Assembly (NCBI GenBank): GCA_021780075.1
Contig: JAJXZL010000023.1
Span: 1 to 64,000 of the forward strand
DNA length: 64,000 nt
From: Acidobacteriota bacterium
GTDB lineage: Bacteria > Acidobacteriota > Terriglobia > Terriglobales > Acidobacteriaceae
Reading direction: 5' to 3'
A program made the translations under genes and the position numbers. The notes below the pieces were generated by a model, which was not told the origin of the DNA, made no database searches, and saw nothing but the letters and a program-made list of their open reading frames with translations. Numbering within the stretch: position 1 is the stretch's first letter; each line of letters opens with the position of its first letter. This document shows positions 21,909 through 31,349 of the stretch, piece after piece.

Positions 21909-23351
21909 ATGGCCACACAATGGACTCGATCGATCGGGCACCGTTCGGTGCTGAACTTTGCCGGCGCCTGTCTCGCCACGGTTTTATCCGTCGCGCTCGG
22001 TGCATGCAGCGGCGGCAGCAGCTCATCCAACACCGGAACAACCACACCCCCCGCTGCAAAAACGCCCGTCCAGGTGAGCATGGGCGACGCGCCTTCGGAC
22101 TGGATGCTCGCCTTCACAATGAACATCTCCTCGATGTCGCTTACTGGAAGCAACGGATCCGTGAGCGTGATTTCCAGCCCGATGCCGATGGAAATGATGC
22201 ACCTGATGGGCACCATGCAGCCCATTGCCATGATTTCCGTGCCCCAGGGTACCTATACCGGCGCATCCATCTCCATCAGTTCGGTAACCGTAATGTATAT
22301 GGACCCGGTCTCCTTGACCCCTGTGCAGGCGACAATCCCCGGCCCCATCAACGGGAATGTGACGTTTAGCTCTGTCACGGTGGGCTCAACGCCCATGGCC
22401 TTGGGATTTGATCTCAATCTGGCGAACTCGGTCACGATGGGATCCAGCGGCGCCCTAGCCATGAATCCCGTCTTCCAGGTCACATCGGGCATGCAGGGCT
22501 CTGGCAATCCGCTCGACCCATCCGATGGCGGCATCCAGGAAATGATGGGTGTGGTTTCCAATGTCTCCGGAAGCACGTTCTCGATGAGCACGATCCAGGC
22601 GGCCCAGAACTTCACCTTTTCTACCAATTCATCCACCGTATTTGATGGCACGAGCATGAGCTCAATGGGCAATGGCATGATCGTGATCGTGGACGCCAGC
22701 CTTCAATCCGACGGCTCTCTGATGGCCACCACGGTGCAGTCCATGATGGGCTCGGGCGGCATGATGGGCGGGGGCATAATCACCGCGCTCACCGGGCAGC
22801 CCGCCACGTCGCTCACCATGGTCATGCAAAATGGCGTCGGCACGGGAATGATGTCGTCGATGTTTGCCTCCGGGGCCGCGGTCAATCTCTCCGGCGTGTC
22901 CTCGTACGATATCGACGACGACAATGTGGACATGACTGGCCTGCCCTTCGTGCCCGCTTTCGGTAGCAGCAACATCTACGCGGGGCAAAGCGTGATGCCG
23001 GTCAGTTCCACCGGTATGATGAGCGGCACGGGCGGCGGCATGATGGGCGGTGCCTCGATGACGGGCACAATCTACGCCACGAAAGTCGAACTCGAACCGC
23101 AGGGCCTGAGCGGCACCATCGCCACCACGCTTACCAGTGGCGTGCAAAACAGCTTTACGCTCACGCTGCCCACCACATGCGCCTTCGCCACGCTCACCGG
23201 AGCAACCAGCGTAACCGTTTATCAGCAGGCCAAGACCGTGATCTCCACGGGCTCGTCCATCGCAAGCGGCTCCACCGTACACGTCAATGGACTTCTGTTT
23301 AAGGATAACGGGCAGTGGAAGATGGTGGCTGCGCGGATGGGATCGAATTAG
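21909..23351 (+). CDS. Methionine-rich DUF4382-like lipoprotein
   Basis: 480 residues. The ATG at 21909 follows GGGAGGA. Its lipoprotein signal ends in LGAC (Cys about 36) and is followed by a Ser/Thr/Pro linker. The first domain (about 50-200) starts VQVSMGDAPSD, typical of DUF4382 proteins. The second (about 215-480) has DUF5666-like strands. About 43 Met residues (9%) occur, clustered as EMMHLMGTM, SMMGSGGMMGGG and GMMSGTGGGMMGG. The unusual Met clusters suggest soft-metal (copper/silver) binding or oxidant scavenging, as inference only. Confidence 0.7.
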   Translation: MATQWTRSIGHRSVLNFAGACLATVLSVALGACSGGSSSSNTGTTTPPAAKTPVQVSMGDAPSDWMLAFTMNISSMSLTGSNGSVSVISSPMPMEMMHLMGTMQPIAMISVPQGTYTGASISISSVTVMYMDPVSLTPVQATIPGPINGNVTFSSVTVGSTPMALGFDLNLANSVTMGSSGALAMNPVFQVTSGMQGSGNPLDPSDGGIQEMMGVVSNVSGSTFSMSTIQAAQNFTFSTNSSTVFDGTSMSSMGNGMIVIVDASLQSDGSLMATTVQSMMGSGGMMGGGIITALTGQPATSLTMVMQNGVGTGMMSSMFASGAAVNLSGVSSYDIDDDNVDMTGLPFVPAFGSSNIYAGQSVMPVSSTGMMSGTGGGMMGGASMTGTIYATKVELEPQGLSGTIATTLTSGVQNSFTLTLPTTCAFATLTGATSVTVYQQAKTVISTGSSIASGSTVHVNGLLFKDNGQWKMVAARMGSN

Positions 23352-23371
23352 GACTTTGCACCAGCCCTCGG

Positions 23372-23857
23372 TCAGAGCACTCTGAGCGAGGGCAGCGAAA
23401 TGGCCGCATCGGCCGCACGGGATTCTTCCCCATGCGTCTGAGCGGCCATTTCCGTAATCAGCGCCTTTGAGAGAACCGCCATCATCGCCTGTTGCGCCTC
23501 GATCCACACCGGATGCGCCGGGCACCACTTCTTTCTGGAACACGTGTGGCCGGACATCAGGCAGATGTTCAGATACAGCGGGCCGTCGATGGCCTCAATC
23601 ACATCCAGCATTGAAGCGCGGCGGCCGCGCGGCAAAATCTCAAAGCCCCCTGCCTGCCCGCGGCGCGACGAGATCAGCTTTGCCCGCGCAAGGGCCTGCA
23701 AAACTTTTGAGAGAAAGCTTTCAGGAGAGCCCGTTGCCTCGGCCAGTGCGGGCAGCAGCGCGCGCTCACGCGCAGGCAGGGTCGCCAGGTGCACCATTGC
23801 GCGGACGGCGTAATCGGCAGCGCGCGTCAGTTGCATCGAGGAGTTGGCTTTCGTCAT
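23372..23857 (-). CDS. Rrf2-family transcriptional regulator
   Basis: 161 residues from the ATG at 23857. A winged helix-turn-helix is seen at about 5-80 (MQLTRAADYAVRAMVHLA, SFLSKVLQALARAKLISSRRG). Three cysteines (about 96, 106 and 112, in LNICLMSGHTCSRKKWCPAHP, partly quoted) fit the Fe-S ligand pattern of IscR/NsrR-type sensors. It would sense Fe-S status, nitric oxide or redox change. Convergent with the Met-rich lipoprotein gene and divergent from the cupin gene. A GTG four codons upstream is an alternative start. Confidence 0.85.
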   Translation of the reverse strand: MTKANSSMQLTRAADYAVRAMVHLATLPARERALLPALAEATGSPESFLSKVLQALARAKLISSRRGQAGGFEILPRGRRASMLDVIEAIDGPLYLNICLMSGHTCSRKKWCPAHPVWIEAQQAMMAVLSKALITEMAAQTHGEESRAADAAISLPSLRVL

Positions 23858-23890
23858 GGTTCCGGCCACGTTTGGGGTATGTGGATGTGC

Positions 23891-23939
23891 CGCGCAAAAA
23901 TTATCTGCGACAGGCTAGATACTACTACGGCTTTGCGCG
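23891..23939. promoter_or_regulatory. Nested inverted repeats between the Rrf2 and cupin genes
   Basis: Outer arms CGCGCAAA (23891) and TTTGCGCG (23932) enclose inner arms TATCT (23902) and AGATA (23917). The element lies 34 bp upstream of the Rrf2 start and could be its operator or a hairpin. The rest of 23940-24384 shows no gene. Confidence 0.35.
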
Positions 23940-24384
23940 GAGGCGTCTCGCCTGCGCCAGCATCCAGGACTGCGCACTCCCATCGAGCCATCCCCAACGC
24001 ACAGTGACCTCGCGTCACACGCCTGTTTAATCCACGTCAAAGACCCTTGTTCGAACGAACCTGGAAATTTTGCCTTTCCATATGTCGTCGGAGAAAAATA
24101 GCCCAATTTCGTCTGCAAAGACTCACCTGCCGCCCGTCGTCGGCGCCCGGCACGATGTCGATGATTGCATGAACGACCTCAACGCGCAGGTGAATCCGCC
24201 CGGTGCCACCGTGCAAAAGTCCATGCTGACCGCGCGCAAAGAGTGCGCGTCTTGACGATTGCGCACGTTGCCCAACTTGCCAGTCGCCTGTCGTTCAACT
24301 ATAAGTATCACCGGCGTCGCGGCGGCTTTTTGCGCACGGCTCAAATGCCACAACGCCCGCTACTCTCGCCGTGCCAGGAGAACC

Positions 24385-24825
24385 ATGCTCAATCGGAGAA
24401 ATTTTTGCGCAGCGCTGCCCGCGCTTGCCGCCGCTGCTCAAGCCTTTGCACAGGCAGAACAAAAAACCATCATGGGTTCAGAAATCGTCGACTGGAATTC
24501 CATTCCCGTCAGGCCCACCAGCTATGGCTCCGTGCGTTCCTTCTTCAGCGCGCCCACAGCCACGCTTCAAAATCTTGAACTCCACGTCACCACGCTCAAC
24601 CCCGGCAAAGCTCCGCACCTGCCCCATCACCATCCCAACGAGGAAATGCTGATCATTCAGCAGGGCACGGTCGAGGCTTTGCAGAATGGTGAGTGGAAGG
24701 CGGTCGGTCCGGGTTCGGTGATTTTTAACGCGTCCAATCAGATGCACGGCGTGCGCAATAGCAGTTCCGCGCCGGCCGTCTATCACGTCATCAACTGGAA
24801 GACCGCCGCGACCCCTGCCCGCTGA
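24385..24825 (+). CDS. Tat-exported cupin-domain protein
   Basis: 146 residues. The ATG at 24385 has CCAGGAG upstream. The N-terminus MLNRRNFCAALPALAAAAQAFA carries a twin-arginine motif (RRNF), so export in folded form is likely. A single cupin barrel follows. Its first motif is PHLPHHHPNEEMLII (metal-binding His/His/Glu, about 88-102) and its second is SNQMHGVRNSS. The metal and substrate are not predictable; such proteins include small dioxygenases, isomerases and sugar binders. Confidence 0.78.
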   Translation: MLNRRNFCAALPALAAAAQAFAQAEQKTIMGSEIVDWNSIPVRPTSYGSVRSFFSAPTATLQNLELHVTTLNPGKAPHLPHHHPNEEMLIIQQGTVEALQNGEWKAVGPGSVIFNASNQMHGVRNSSSAPAVYHVINWKTAATPAR

Positions 24826-24849
24826 TGCTGGGGTCCACTTGCACTGCGT

Positions 24850-25362
24850 CTACTCTTCGCCCACTTCATAGGGAATCGCAAACCGCCCAATCTGAATCAG
24901 CGATTTGTCATTCGGCGGCCAGATGCGCAGGATCTCCACACGGGTGTGGCCGGCGATCCGGTGCGCGTCCGTGTTGCCCACCAGAGCACCGGTTGTGGCC
25001 ACATTGAAGTGCACCTTCAGCGCATCGCCATCGCGCACCCATCCAAAAACGTAGTCGCCGGGTTTCAGCGCAATGCCGCCGATGCGGACCGGCGTCTGCA
25101 CCACAAGATAGTGCGAATACTTGCCGTCGGCGGAGTAGCCGGCCGTGATCAGCACGACGCCCGCAATAAAGCGGCCCCGGCTGTTCACGATGCCGCTCGC
25201 CGTGCGCATCTCGGTTTCAATGTGTTCCTTTTCCACCGGTGCGCGCGCCGGCAAAAGCGACGCCAGTTCGGAGTCGCTGGCCTGGCGCCACGACATCTTT
25301 TCAGCTCCGGCAAGCGGGCAAAGCTGCAACAGAAAAAGTGCGGAAAGTATGGCATGCTTCAT
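24850..25362 (-). CDS. Exported protein, unknown function, in a two-component operon
   Basis: 170 residues with a signal peptide (MKHAILSALFLLQLCPLAGA) and a beta-rich mature domain (GRFIAGVVLITAGYSADGKYSHYLVVQ, in part). Its ATG overlaps the stop of the upstream response regulator as ATGA, so it is the third gene of the kinase-regulator operon and may be linked to the signal being sensed. No family recognised. Confidence 0.72.
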   Translation of the reverse strand: MKHAILSALFLLQLCPLAGAEKMSWRQASDSELASLLPARAPVEKEHIETEMRTASGIVNSRGRFIAGVVLITAGYSADGKYSHYLVVQTPVRIGGIALKPGDYVFGWVRDGDALKVHFNVATTGALVGNTDAHRIAGHTRVEILRIWPPNDKSLIQIGRFAIPYEVGEE

Positions 25363-26009
25363 GGTTTCGGCTTCCTGAGTGATTCCAGCGGAACAATGCC
25401 GCGCTGTATGGCCGCGGTGGCTGCCTGCGTGCGATCCGTCACGCCCAGCTTGCCCAGCAGGCTGTTGATGTGAGTCTTCACCGTGGCTTCTGAAATTTCG
25501 AGCTCGGTCGCAATTTCCTTATTGCTCTTGCCATGCACAATCTGTTCCAGCACGTCGAACTCGCGCGGCGTCAGTTCCTCGGTGCCCATCCGCTCTGCCA
25601 GCTTTTGCGCAATTGCCGGAGGAATGTGCGACTTGCCCGCGTGCACCGCGCGTATCGTCGCAATTAACTCATCGGTCGTCATGCCCTTCAGCAGATACGC
25701 CCGCGCACCTGCCTGCAATGCGCGATAAATGTCCTCATCGCCATCGTAGGTGGTCAGCACGATGAACCGCGCGCCGGGAGATTCCATGCGGATGCGCTGA
25801 ATCACGTCCACGCCGCTCATCCGCGGCAGCCGCAGGTCAATTAGCGTGATGTTCGGCTGGTGCTTGCGAAACTGCGTGATGGCTTCCACGCCATCGGCCG
25901 CCTCGCCCACCACTTCGATGCCGTCCACCACGTTCAGCAGCGCCACCAGGCCCTGACGCACCACATGGTGGTCTTCCACCACCAGCACGCGAATCGTTTC
26001 CTCTCCCAC
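25359..26009 (-). CDS. NarL/FixJ-family response regulator
   Basis: 216 residues. The receiver domain (1-125) has a phospho-acceptor Asp at about 58 (ITLIDLRLPRMSG), the signature VLTTYDGDED, and K at about 105 (YLLKGMT). A LuxR-type DNA-binding domain (about 145-210) reads LTPREFDVLEQIVHGKSNKEIA with recognition helix SEATVKTHINSL. It starts 2 bp after the upstream kinase, its likely partner. Confidence 0.93.
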   Translation of the reverse strand: MGEETIRVLVVEDHHVVRQGLVALLNVVDGIEVVGEAADGVEAITQFRKHQPNITLIDLRLPRMSGVDVIQRIRMESPGARFIVLTTYDGDEDIYRALQAGARAYLLKGMTTDELIATIRAVHAGKSHIPPAIAQKLAERMGTEELTPREFDVLEQIVHGKSNKEIATELEISEATVKTHINSLLGKLGVTDRTQAATAAIQRGIVPLESLRKPKP

Positions 26010-26011
26010 GG

Positions 26012-29000
26012 CTACTCCTTTGCTTCTTTCGCTTTGGGCGCCGGCGCGCGCAGTCTCACTGTCGTTCCGCTCTCCGGCTCGCTCGTCACTTCAAGCGTGC
26101 CGCCGATCATCGCCGCCCGCTCGCGCATCCCCGTCAGACCATAGTGCCCCGGCTGCGAAACCGCGTCCTTGCTTGCCGCAAAGCCGCGCCCGTCGTCCCT
26201 CACTTCTAGCGCCACATCCGCCAGCCCGTACTCCAGTTGGACCCAGAGATGCCGTGCGCCCGCGTGCTTCTTTACATTATGAATGGCCTCCTGCGCCACG
26301 CGCAGCAATTCCCGCTCCGTGCCCGGAGGCAGTGGACGATAAGCGCCATAGATGCTGAAGATCGCTTCCACGCCGTGACCTCCGGCCTGCTCCGTCACGC
26401 GCCGCAGCCGCACGGGCAGTGTCTTCTCGCCCGAGTCCTGCGAGCGCAGCGCCCAGATCGACTGCCGCGCATCGGCCAGCCCCTCGCGCACGTAGCCGCG
26501 CGTGGTATCCAGGTGCCGCGTTGCGGCCTCAACCTTGTTGTGACGCAGCAGTTCCGTCAACACCTCCAACTGCACTGAAATGCCCACGTATCCCTGCGCC
26601 AGCGTGTCGTGAATCTCGCGCGCTATGCGGTTGCGTTCGCCCAGCACGGCGCTGAACTCCCGCTCCGCGCGCCGCAGCCGCTCCCGCAGAAGCAGCACAA
26701 TCAACCCCGCCGTCGCAGCCGCCAGCAGAATATAGAACCACACAGTCTGGTAGAAATGTGGCCGCAGCTCAAACCGCAGCGCAGCTCCCTGCGTGTTCCA
26801 CAGCCCGTCGTTGTTGGCCGCCTGCACCCGGAATGTGTACTGCCCCGGAGGAATGTTGGTGTAATAGGCCGTGTGGCGCGCTCCGGCCTCGGTCCATCCG
26901 CGGTCAAACCCCTCCAGCATGTAGCGGTAGCGCACCTTCTGCGGAGCGGTAAAGCTCAGCCCCGCGTAGTCAAACTGAAAATGCACGTGTCCCGCTGGCA
27001 CGCGCAGGGATAAGTCTGCTGCATGCAAGGCCTGGTCAACGTCGTCCACGGCAAAGCGCTCCACAACCACCGGCGGCGGAATCGTGTTGATGGGGAAGTG
27101 CGCGGGGTCCACCTCTACCAGCGCCTTGGGCGTGGCAAACCACAGCTTCCCGTCGTGCGAACGCCATGCCGAGGGGTGGCTATTGGTGGCCGTCTCACGG
27201 CTGCGCAGTCCATCGGTCGGGCCAAACGTAATCCAGTGCGAGCAGTCCGCGGTCATGGTGCAGTCACAGCGTGCAATCCCGTTGTCGGTAGCAAACCACA
27301 GATGGTTGCTGCCGTCTTCAAGAATCGCGTGGATCGAGGTCTGATTCACGTTCTTGTCCCGCGAAGCGGAAAACTTCTCGCCGTCCCACAGGGTCCACCC
27401 GTAATCTTGCGTGCCAATCACCAGGGCGCCGTTGTTGCGCGGCAACAGGGCCGTGACAACATTGCTTGAGAGGCCGTTGGCCGTGGTGTAATTTGTAATC
27501 TTGCCACCGGCAAGCCGCGACAGACCGGCCAGCGTAGCCACCCATAGGTTTCCGCGCGCATCGCGGGCCATTGCGCCCACCAGGTCGCTGCCCAGCCCCA
27601 TCGCCTGCGTGTAGGTCTGCATCGCGGTACCCGCCGGAGCATTGCTCCACTGCGTCAGCCCGCGCCGCGTGCCAATCCACAGCGTCCCATCCGCATCCAC
27701 CAGCAGAGACCGCACAAAGTCGTCCGGCAGCCCGTCAGCCGAGCTATAGGAATCCACCTGGCCCTGGTGAATGCGGCTCAGCCCGTCCGGCGTGCCCACC
27801 CACAGGTCGCCGTCCGGTGCCGCCGCCAGTGACAGAATCACGTCGCTCGGAAGTCCGTCGCGCACCGTGTAAATCTTGGTGCTCCAGGCGCCCGTCGCCG
27901 TCCGATGCAGCGCATTCAGTCCGCTCCCGCTGGTGCCCACCCACAACGTGCCTGCGCCATCCTCCACCACGGTCGTCGTCGCGTCAGAGGAGAGCCCATC
28001 CCGCGTTCCAACACTGCGAAAGCGCTCGTCGCGCAGGATGTCCAGTCCGGCTGTTTCCGTTCCCACCCACAGATTGCCTTCTGTGTCTTCCAGCAGCGTC
28101 AAAATCGAGGCGCTGGCCAGTGAATCGGTCACCGGCAGCCGTTGAAGCTTTCCGTCCACCAGCCGGGCAAGCCCGCCATTGGTTCCAATCCACAAACTTC
28201 CTTCTCGGTCCGCATAAAGCGCCTGTATCCGGCTGCCCGGCAGTTCCTTGCCCGCGGTCAGCCGCTCCACCACGCCGTTTCCGCGCACCACAACCAGGCG
28301 GCTGTTCGTAGCCACGGCAGTTGCCGGTCCGGGCAAAGCCGCCATGAACTCAACCCCATCCTTCGGCAAACCGACCAGCGCCGCCGCCTGCCTCCAGCCG
28401 TCTCCCGAGTGCGGAGTTGCATCCACCCACGCGCCGGCCGTCACCTGCGTAATCACCGACCCCGGTCGCCAGTCTCCCGCCGGCTCAAAGCGCTTGCCCA
28501 CCAGCCGCACCAGCCCAGCGTCGGTATACACCCACAGCGAACCACTCTCGTCCTGCCCCAGCGCGCGAATCGAATCACTCGGCAGCCCATCCTGAGCGCC
28601 AAAGCCCGTCACAGCGGCATCTTTCCAGCGCACCAGCCCCTCGCTCGTGCCCACCCAAAGCGCCCCATCGGCGGTTTGAAAAAGGCAGCGGATATCCCCG
28701 CTCGGCAGCGCCGGCGTTGAACTGCGGTCGAACACCGCAAACGCATTCCCATCAAAGCGGACCAGCCCCACCTCGGTCCCGATCCACAGGTAGCCGTCGC
28801 GCGTCTGAGCCAGCGCATGCACAGTATTCTGCGGCAAGCCGTTCTCCATCACCCAGGACTGGCGTCCGTACCCGGCCAGCGCGGTGGTGGGTTGCAGACC
28901 CAGGCCCACGGCCGCGCCGCACAGCAACAGTGCGCCAGCCACCCACCGCGCCACGCCCCGGATGCCCTGTCCTACCTGTGCGCTCGAATTGGAAAAAACA

Positions 29001-29098
29001 TATGCCAAGGTTGCGGTTCGGCCCTCTGCCGGAGCAAACTTCACAATGCCTGAAATACCGTGTTCTTCCACAGTAATAGGACCGCGCGGGAAATGCAC
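26012..29098 (-). CDS. Hybrid-free sensor kinase with twelve-repeat beta-propeller sensor
   Basis: 1028 residues. About twelve LWVGT--GL-R propeller repeats (about 90-700) form a large periplasmic sensor, followed by a Y_Y_Y domain (FDYAGLSF...RYRYMLEGFD). One membrane helix (FYILLAAATAGLIVLLL, about 805-825) comes next, then a HisKA_3 segment with the phospho-His in REIHDTLAQGYVG and a GHKL ATPase (DDGRGF, GHYGLTGMRERA). The GTG at 29098 follows AAAGGA. A later GTG just before the hydrophobic VAGALLLCGAAVG signal is possible, so the N-terminus is uncertain. Propellers of this class often sense polysaccharides or other environmental ligands. Confidence 0.9.
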   Translation of the reverse strand: MHFPRGPITVEEHGISGIVKFAPAEGRTATLAYVFSNSSAQVGQGIRGVARWVAGALLLCGAAVGLGLQPTTALAGYGRQSWVMENGLPQNTVHALAQTRDGYLWIGTEVGLVRFDGNAFAVFDRSSTPALPSGDIRCLFQTADGALWVGTSEGLVRWKDAAVTGFGAQDGLPSDSIRALGQDESGSLWVYTDAGLVRLVGKRFEPAGDWRPGSVITQVTAGAWVDATPHSGDGWRQAAALVGLPKDGVEFMAALPGPATAVATNSRLVVVRGNGVVERLTAGKELPGSRIQALYADREGSLWIGTNGGLARLVDGKLQRLPVTDSLASASILTLLEDTEGNLWVGTETAGLDILRDERFRSVGTRDGLSSDATTTVVEDGAGTLWVGTSGSGLNALHRTATGAWSTKIYTVRDGLPSDVILSLAAAPDGDLWVGTPDGLSRIHQGQVDSYSSADGLPDDFVRSLLVDADGTLWIGTRRGLTQWSNAPAGTAMQTYTQAMGLGSDLVGAMARDARGNLWVATLAGLSRLAGGKITNYTTANGLSSNVVTALLPRNNGALVIGTQDYGWTLWDGEKFSASRDKNVNQTSIHAILEDGSNHLWFATDNGIARCDCTMTADCSHWITFGPTDGLRSRETATNSHPSAWRSHDGKLWFATPKALVEVDPAHFPINTIPPPVVVERFAVDDVDQALHAADLSLRVPAGHVHFQFDYAGLSFTAPQKVRYRYMLEGFDRGWTEAGARHTAYYTNIPPGQYTFRVQAANNDGLWNTQGAALRFELRPHFYQTVWFYILLAAATAGLIVLLLRERLRRAEREFSAVLGERNRIAREIHDTLAQGYVGISVQLEVLTELLRHNKVEAATRHLDTTRGYVREGLADARQSIWALRSQDSGEKTLPVRLRRVTEQAGGHGVEAIFSIYGAYRPLPPGTERELLRVAQEAIHNVKKHAGARHLWVQLEYGLADVALEVRDDGRGFAASKDAVSQPGHYGLTGMRERAAMIGGTLEVTSEPESGTTVRLRAPAPKAKEAKE

Positions 29099-29361
29099 CG
29101 AAGTCCTTTAATTGCACCGAATATAAAAATACCCGGCTCCATCTATTGATGGAGGCGCTCCTCCGCCAAAGGGCTCAAGACACGCCATCGCCCCCGCGCT
29201 ACTCTGTTGTTGTCTCCTGATTGGTCTGTACATCTCTGGCTTGTACTTTTCGGGTGGCTGCGCAAAGTCGCAGCCGCCCGATCCTTTTTGTGGCCCCTGT
29301 ACAATCTTCTCCCTCCCCGGCCGTGCGAATTTTCGCCGACTCTGCTACTCTCAATCGTTCT

Positions 29362-30144
29362 ATGGAATACACCAATCTTCATCTCGAAAAGCGCTCTCCT
29401 TTAGCTGTCGTTACCCTGAATCGCCCCAAGGTGCTCAACGCGCTCAACGCGGCCACCCTCGGTGAGCTGGACGCAGTCTTCCACGACCTTGCAGCCGATG
29501 CTGACATCCGTGTGGTTCTGCTTGCCGGAGCCGGTGGCCGCGCCTTCGCCGCCGGTGCTGACATAGGCGAGCTTTCCGCGCTCGCTGTGGAAGAGGGCCA
29601 GGCCTTTGCCTTGCGAGGTCAGTCTGTCCTGCGTCTGATTGAGACGCTCGGCAAGCCCGTCATTGCCTGCGTTCAAGGCTTCGCACTGGGCGGCGGCTGC
29701 GAACTGGCCATGGCGTGCACGCTGCGTCTCGCAGCAGACGACGCCCGCTTCGGTCAGCCGGAAGTCAAGCTGGGCATCATGGCCGGGTACGGAGGCACAC
29801 AGCGCCTTCCGCGCCTCGTCGGTCGCGGCCGAGGCCTCAAGATGCTGCTCACCGGCGCCATCGTCGATGCGCAGGAGGCTCTCCGCATCGGCCTCGTCGA
29901 TGAGGTCCTGCCCGCTGCCGAGCTCATGGCGCGCGCCGAGGCACTCGCGCTTGAGATCGCCGCCAACGCCCCACTCGCCCTGGCGGAAACACTCCGCGCC
30001 GTCGATGAAGGCATTGACCTGCCCCTCGACCTGGCACTGCTGCGTGAGAGCGTTCGCTTTGCACACCTCTGCGGCACTGCGGACAAAGCCGAAGGCACGC
30101 AGGCCTTCCTTCAGAAGCGTCCGCCGTCCTGGAAAGGCGAGTGA
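29362..30144 (+). CDS. Enoyl-CoA hydratase (crotonase family)
   Basis: 260 residues from the ATG at 29362. Adds water across 2-enoyl-CoA double bonds in fatty acid or branched-chain catabolism. The oxyanion-hole loop AGGRAFAAGADI (about 60-70) and GFALGGGCELAM are present. Both catalytic Glu residues are there, at about 114 (GGCELAM) and 134 (FGQPEVKLG). Length is normal. No other beta-oxidation gene is adjacent. Hydrating activity is likely because both Glu are kept; some crotonase paralogs lack one. Confidence 0.9.
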   Translation: MEYTNLHLEKRSPLAVVTLNRPKVLNALNAATLGELDAVFHDLAADADIRVVLLAGAGGRAFAAGADIGELSALAVEEGQAFALRGQSVLRLIETLGKPVIACVQGFALGGGCELAMACTLRLAADDARFGQPEVKLGIMAGYGGTQRLPRLVGRGRGLKMLLTGAIVDAQEALRIGLVDEVLPAAELMARAEALALEIAANAPLALAETLRAVDEGIDLPLDLALLRESVRFAHLCGTADKAEGTQAFLQKRPPSWKGE

Positions 30145-30198
30145 CGCCTGCGCGCCCGGCCTGTGGAAGCGGAAAAAGCCGCCTGCTATGCTGGAAGG

Positions 30199-30759
30199 GT
30201 GATTGAACGCGCAAAAATCAAGGGATTTGCAGCCTTTGCGCTGTTGTTTGCAGCCGCGCTGACGGCCTGCCACAAGGAAGAACAGGCCGTAGCAGGCGTC
30301 GCCAACAGCGCGGTCACCGCCGAGCACAAGGCTCAGGCCGCCGCCACACTGCGCGACCGCCAGCGCGCCGCCCTCGCCAATATCCCGCTACCCACCAAAA
30401 GCCTTTACGTGGACATTCACGAGCCCGGCGCCTGGCAGAACCCGTTTCTCTCCGTTGAGGCCAACAGCCTCAATCTGCGCATCACCATCGCCGACGCCAA
30501 CCCCAGCACACTGGGGCAGGGAACCATGCTCCGTCCCGAGGCCGCCCGTCGCCAGGAGCTTCAGATCAACCCCGCCGACCTAGCCGATGCAGTCGTCGCG
30601 CTGCCCGCCGGTGCATGGCGCTATGGCCGCGTCATCGCCGTCGCTGAGGCTCCCGGCGCCAATCCCAAAGACCGCGTCAAGGTCCGCCGCAACGTCGAAG
30701 CTGCCATCCAGCAGCTCAACGACCTCGGCATCGTCGTCGAAGAGTGGCCCGGACGGTAA
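30199..30759 (+). CDS. Lipoprotein, unknown function
   Basis: 186 residues if started at the GTG at 30199, giving a lipoprotein signal VIERAKIKGFAAFALLFAAALTAC with lipid Cys 24. The start is unsure. GGAAGG abuts this GTG with no spacer, and a GTG twelve codons upstream (30163) is alternative. The mature part is mixed alpha/beta, with ADANPSTLGQGTMLRPEAARR and GAWRYGRVIAVAEAPG. No family recognised. Confidence 0.65.
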   Translation: MIERAKIKGFAAFALLFAAALTACHKEEQAVAGVANSAVTAEHKAQAAATLRDRQRAALANIPLPTKSLYVDIHEPGAWQNPFLSVEANSLNLRITIADANPSTLGQGTMLRPEAARRQELQINPADLADAVVALPAGAWRYGRVIAVAEAPGANPKDRVKVRRNVEAAIQQLNDLGIVVEEWPGR

Positions 30760-30785
30760 TTCCCGCCGCGCCACCTCGCCCACAG

Positions 30786-30960
30786 CACCAAACCAGTTGT
30801 CATCTTGAGCGCACCGCAGCGGAGTCGAAAGATCTGCCGTTGTCTTTCGTCCGCTCCTCCAGCCACTCACCCGTCCACTATCGCGCCTTGTTACAGGGCG
30901 CGACTTGAGTCGTGCCAAACAGCGCCCAATGGATGCCTTGGGGCTTTAGCCCCTGCACGG
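30786..30960. repeat. REP-like repeat cluster, classes A-B-C
   Basis: Class A begins GTCATCTTGAGCGCA and runs to GTCGAAAGATCTGC (about 30799-30855). Class B is a palindrome of the form GCGCGACTTGAGTCGTGCC (about 30897-30916). Class C is GGGGCTTTAGCCCC (about 30941-30954). The same A-B-C order recurs at 31.4-31.7 kb and is inverted at 56.56-56.87 kb. No gene in 30760-31096. Confidence 0.75.
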
Positions 30961-31054
30961 CGAACCGCACAATCGGCCCGGTCCTCCACAGCCATGCTCC
31001 CAACGCGCCGCGCAACCTCGCGCCTGCAAGTCCACCAGCGCGCCGCATTTTTCT

Positions 31055-31060
31055 TATAAT
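31055..31060 (+). promoter_or_regulatory. Possible -10 box for the FmdB-like gene
   Basis: TATAAT 37 bp before the start codon, in a short AT-rich stretch. The -35 region is not convincing. Confidence 0.4.
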
Positions 31061-31096
31061 GGTAAAAGAGAACGTCTTTATACGGGTCATAACGCC

Positions 31097-31330
31097 ATGC
31101 CAGCTTACGAATATCAGTGCCAGTCCTGCTCCCACCACTTCGATCAGCGTCAGAAGATGTCGGATACCCCTCTCACCGCCTGCCCCAAGTGCGGCGGCCC
31201 CGTCGAGCGCCTCATCAGCGGCGGTGCGGGAGCCATCTCCAAAGGCGGCAGCTCCGCATCCTCCGCTGACCCCGGTCCCAGCTGCGCCTACGGCGGCTGC
31301 TGCGGCGGCGGTGCCTGCGCCATGGAGTAG
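31097..31330 (+). CDS. FmdB-family zinc-ribbon protein
   Basis: 77 residues. MPAYEYQCQSC with Cys8/Cys11 and CPKC with Cys29/Cys32 form the four-Cys zinc ribbon of the FmdB/CxxC_CXXC_SSSS family. A Gly/Ser-rich tail ends GGCCGGGACAM-E with five more Cys. These small proteins are linked to regulation of amide or formamide metabolism by naming only. Flanked on both sides by REP clusters. Confidence 0.85.
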   Translation: MPAYEYQCQSCSHHFDQRQKMSDTPLTACPKCGGPVERLISGGAGAISKGGSSASSADPGPSCAYGGCCGGGACAME

Positions 31331-31349
31331 CCTCGTCCGCCTCCAACCA

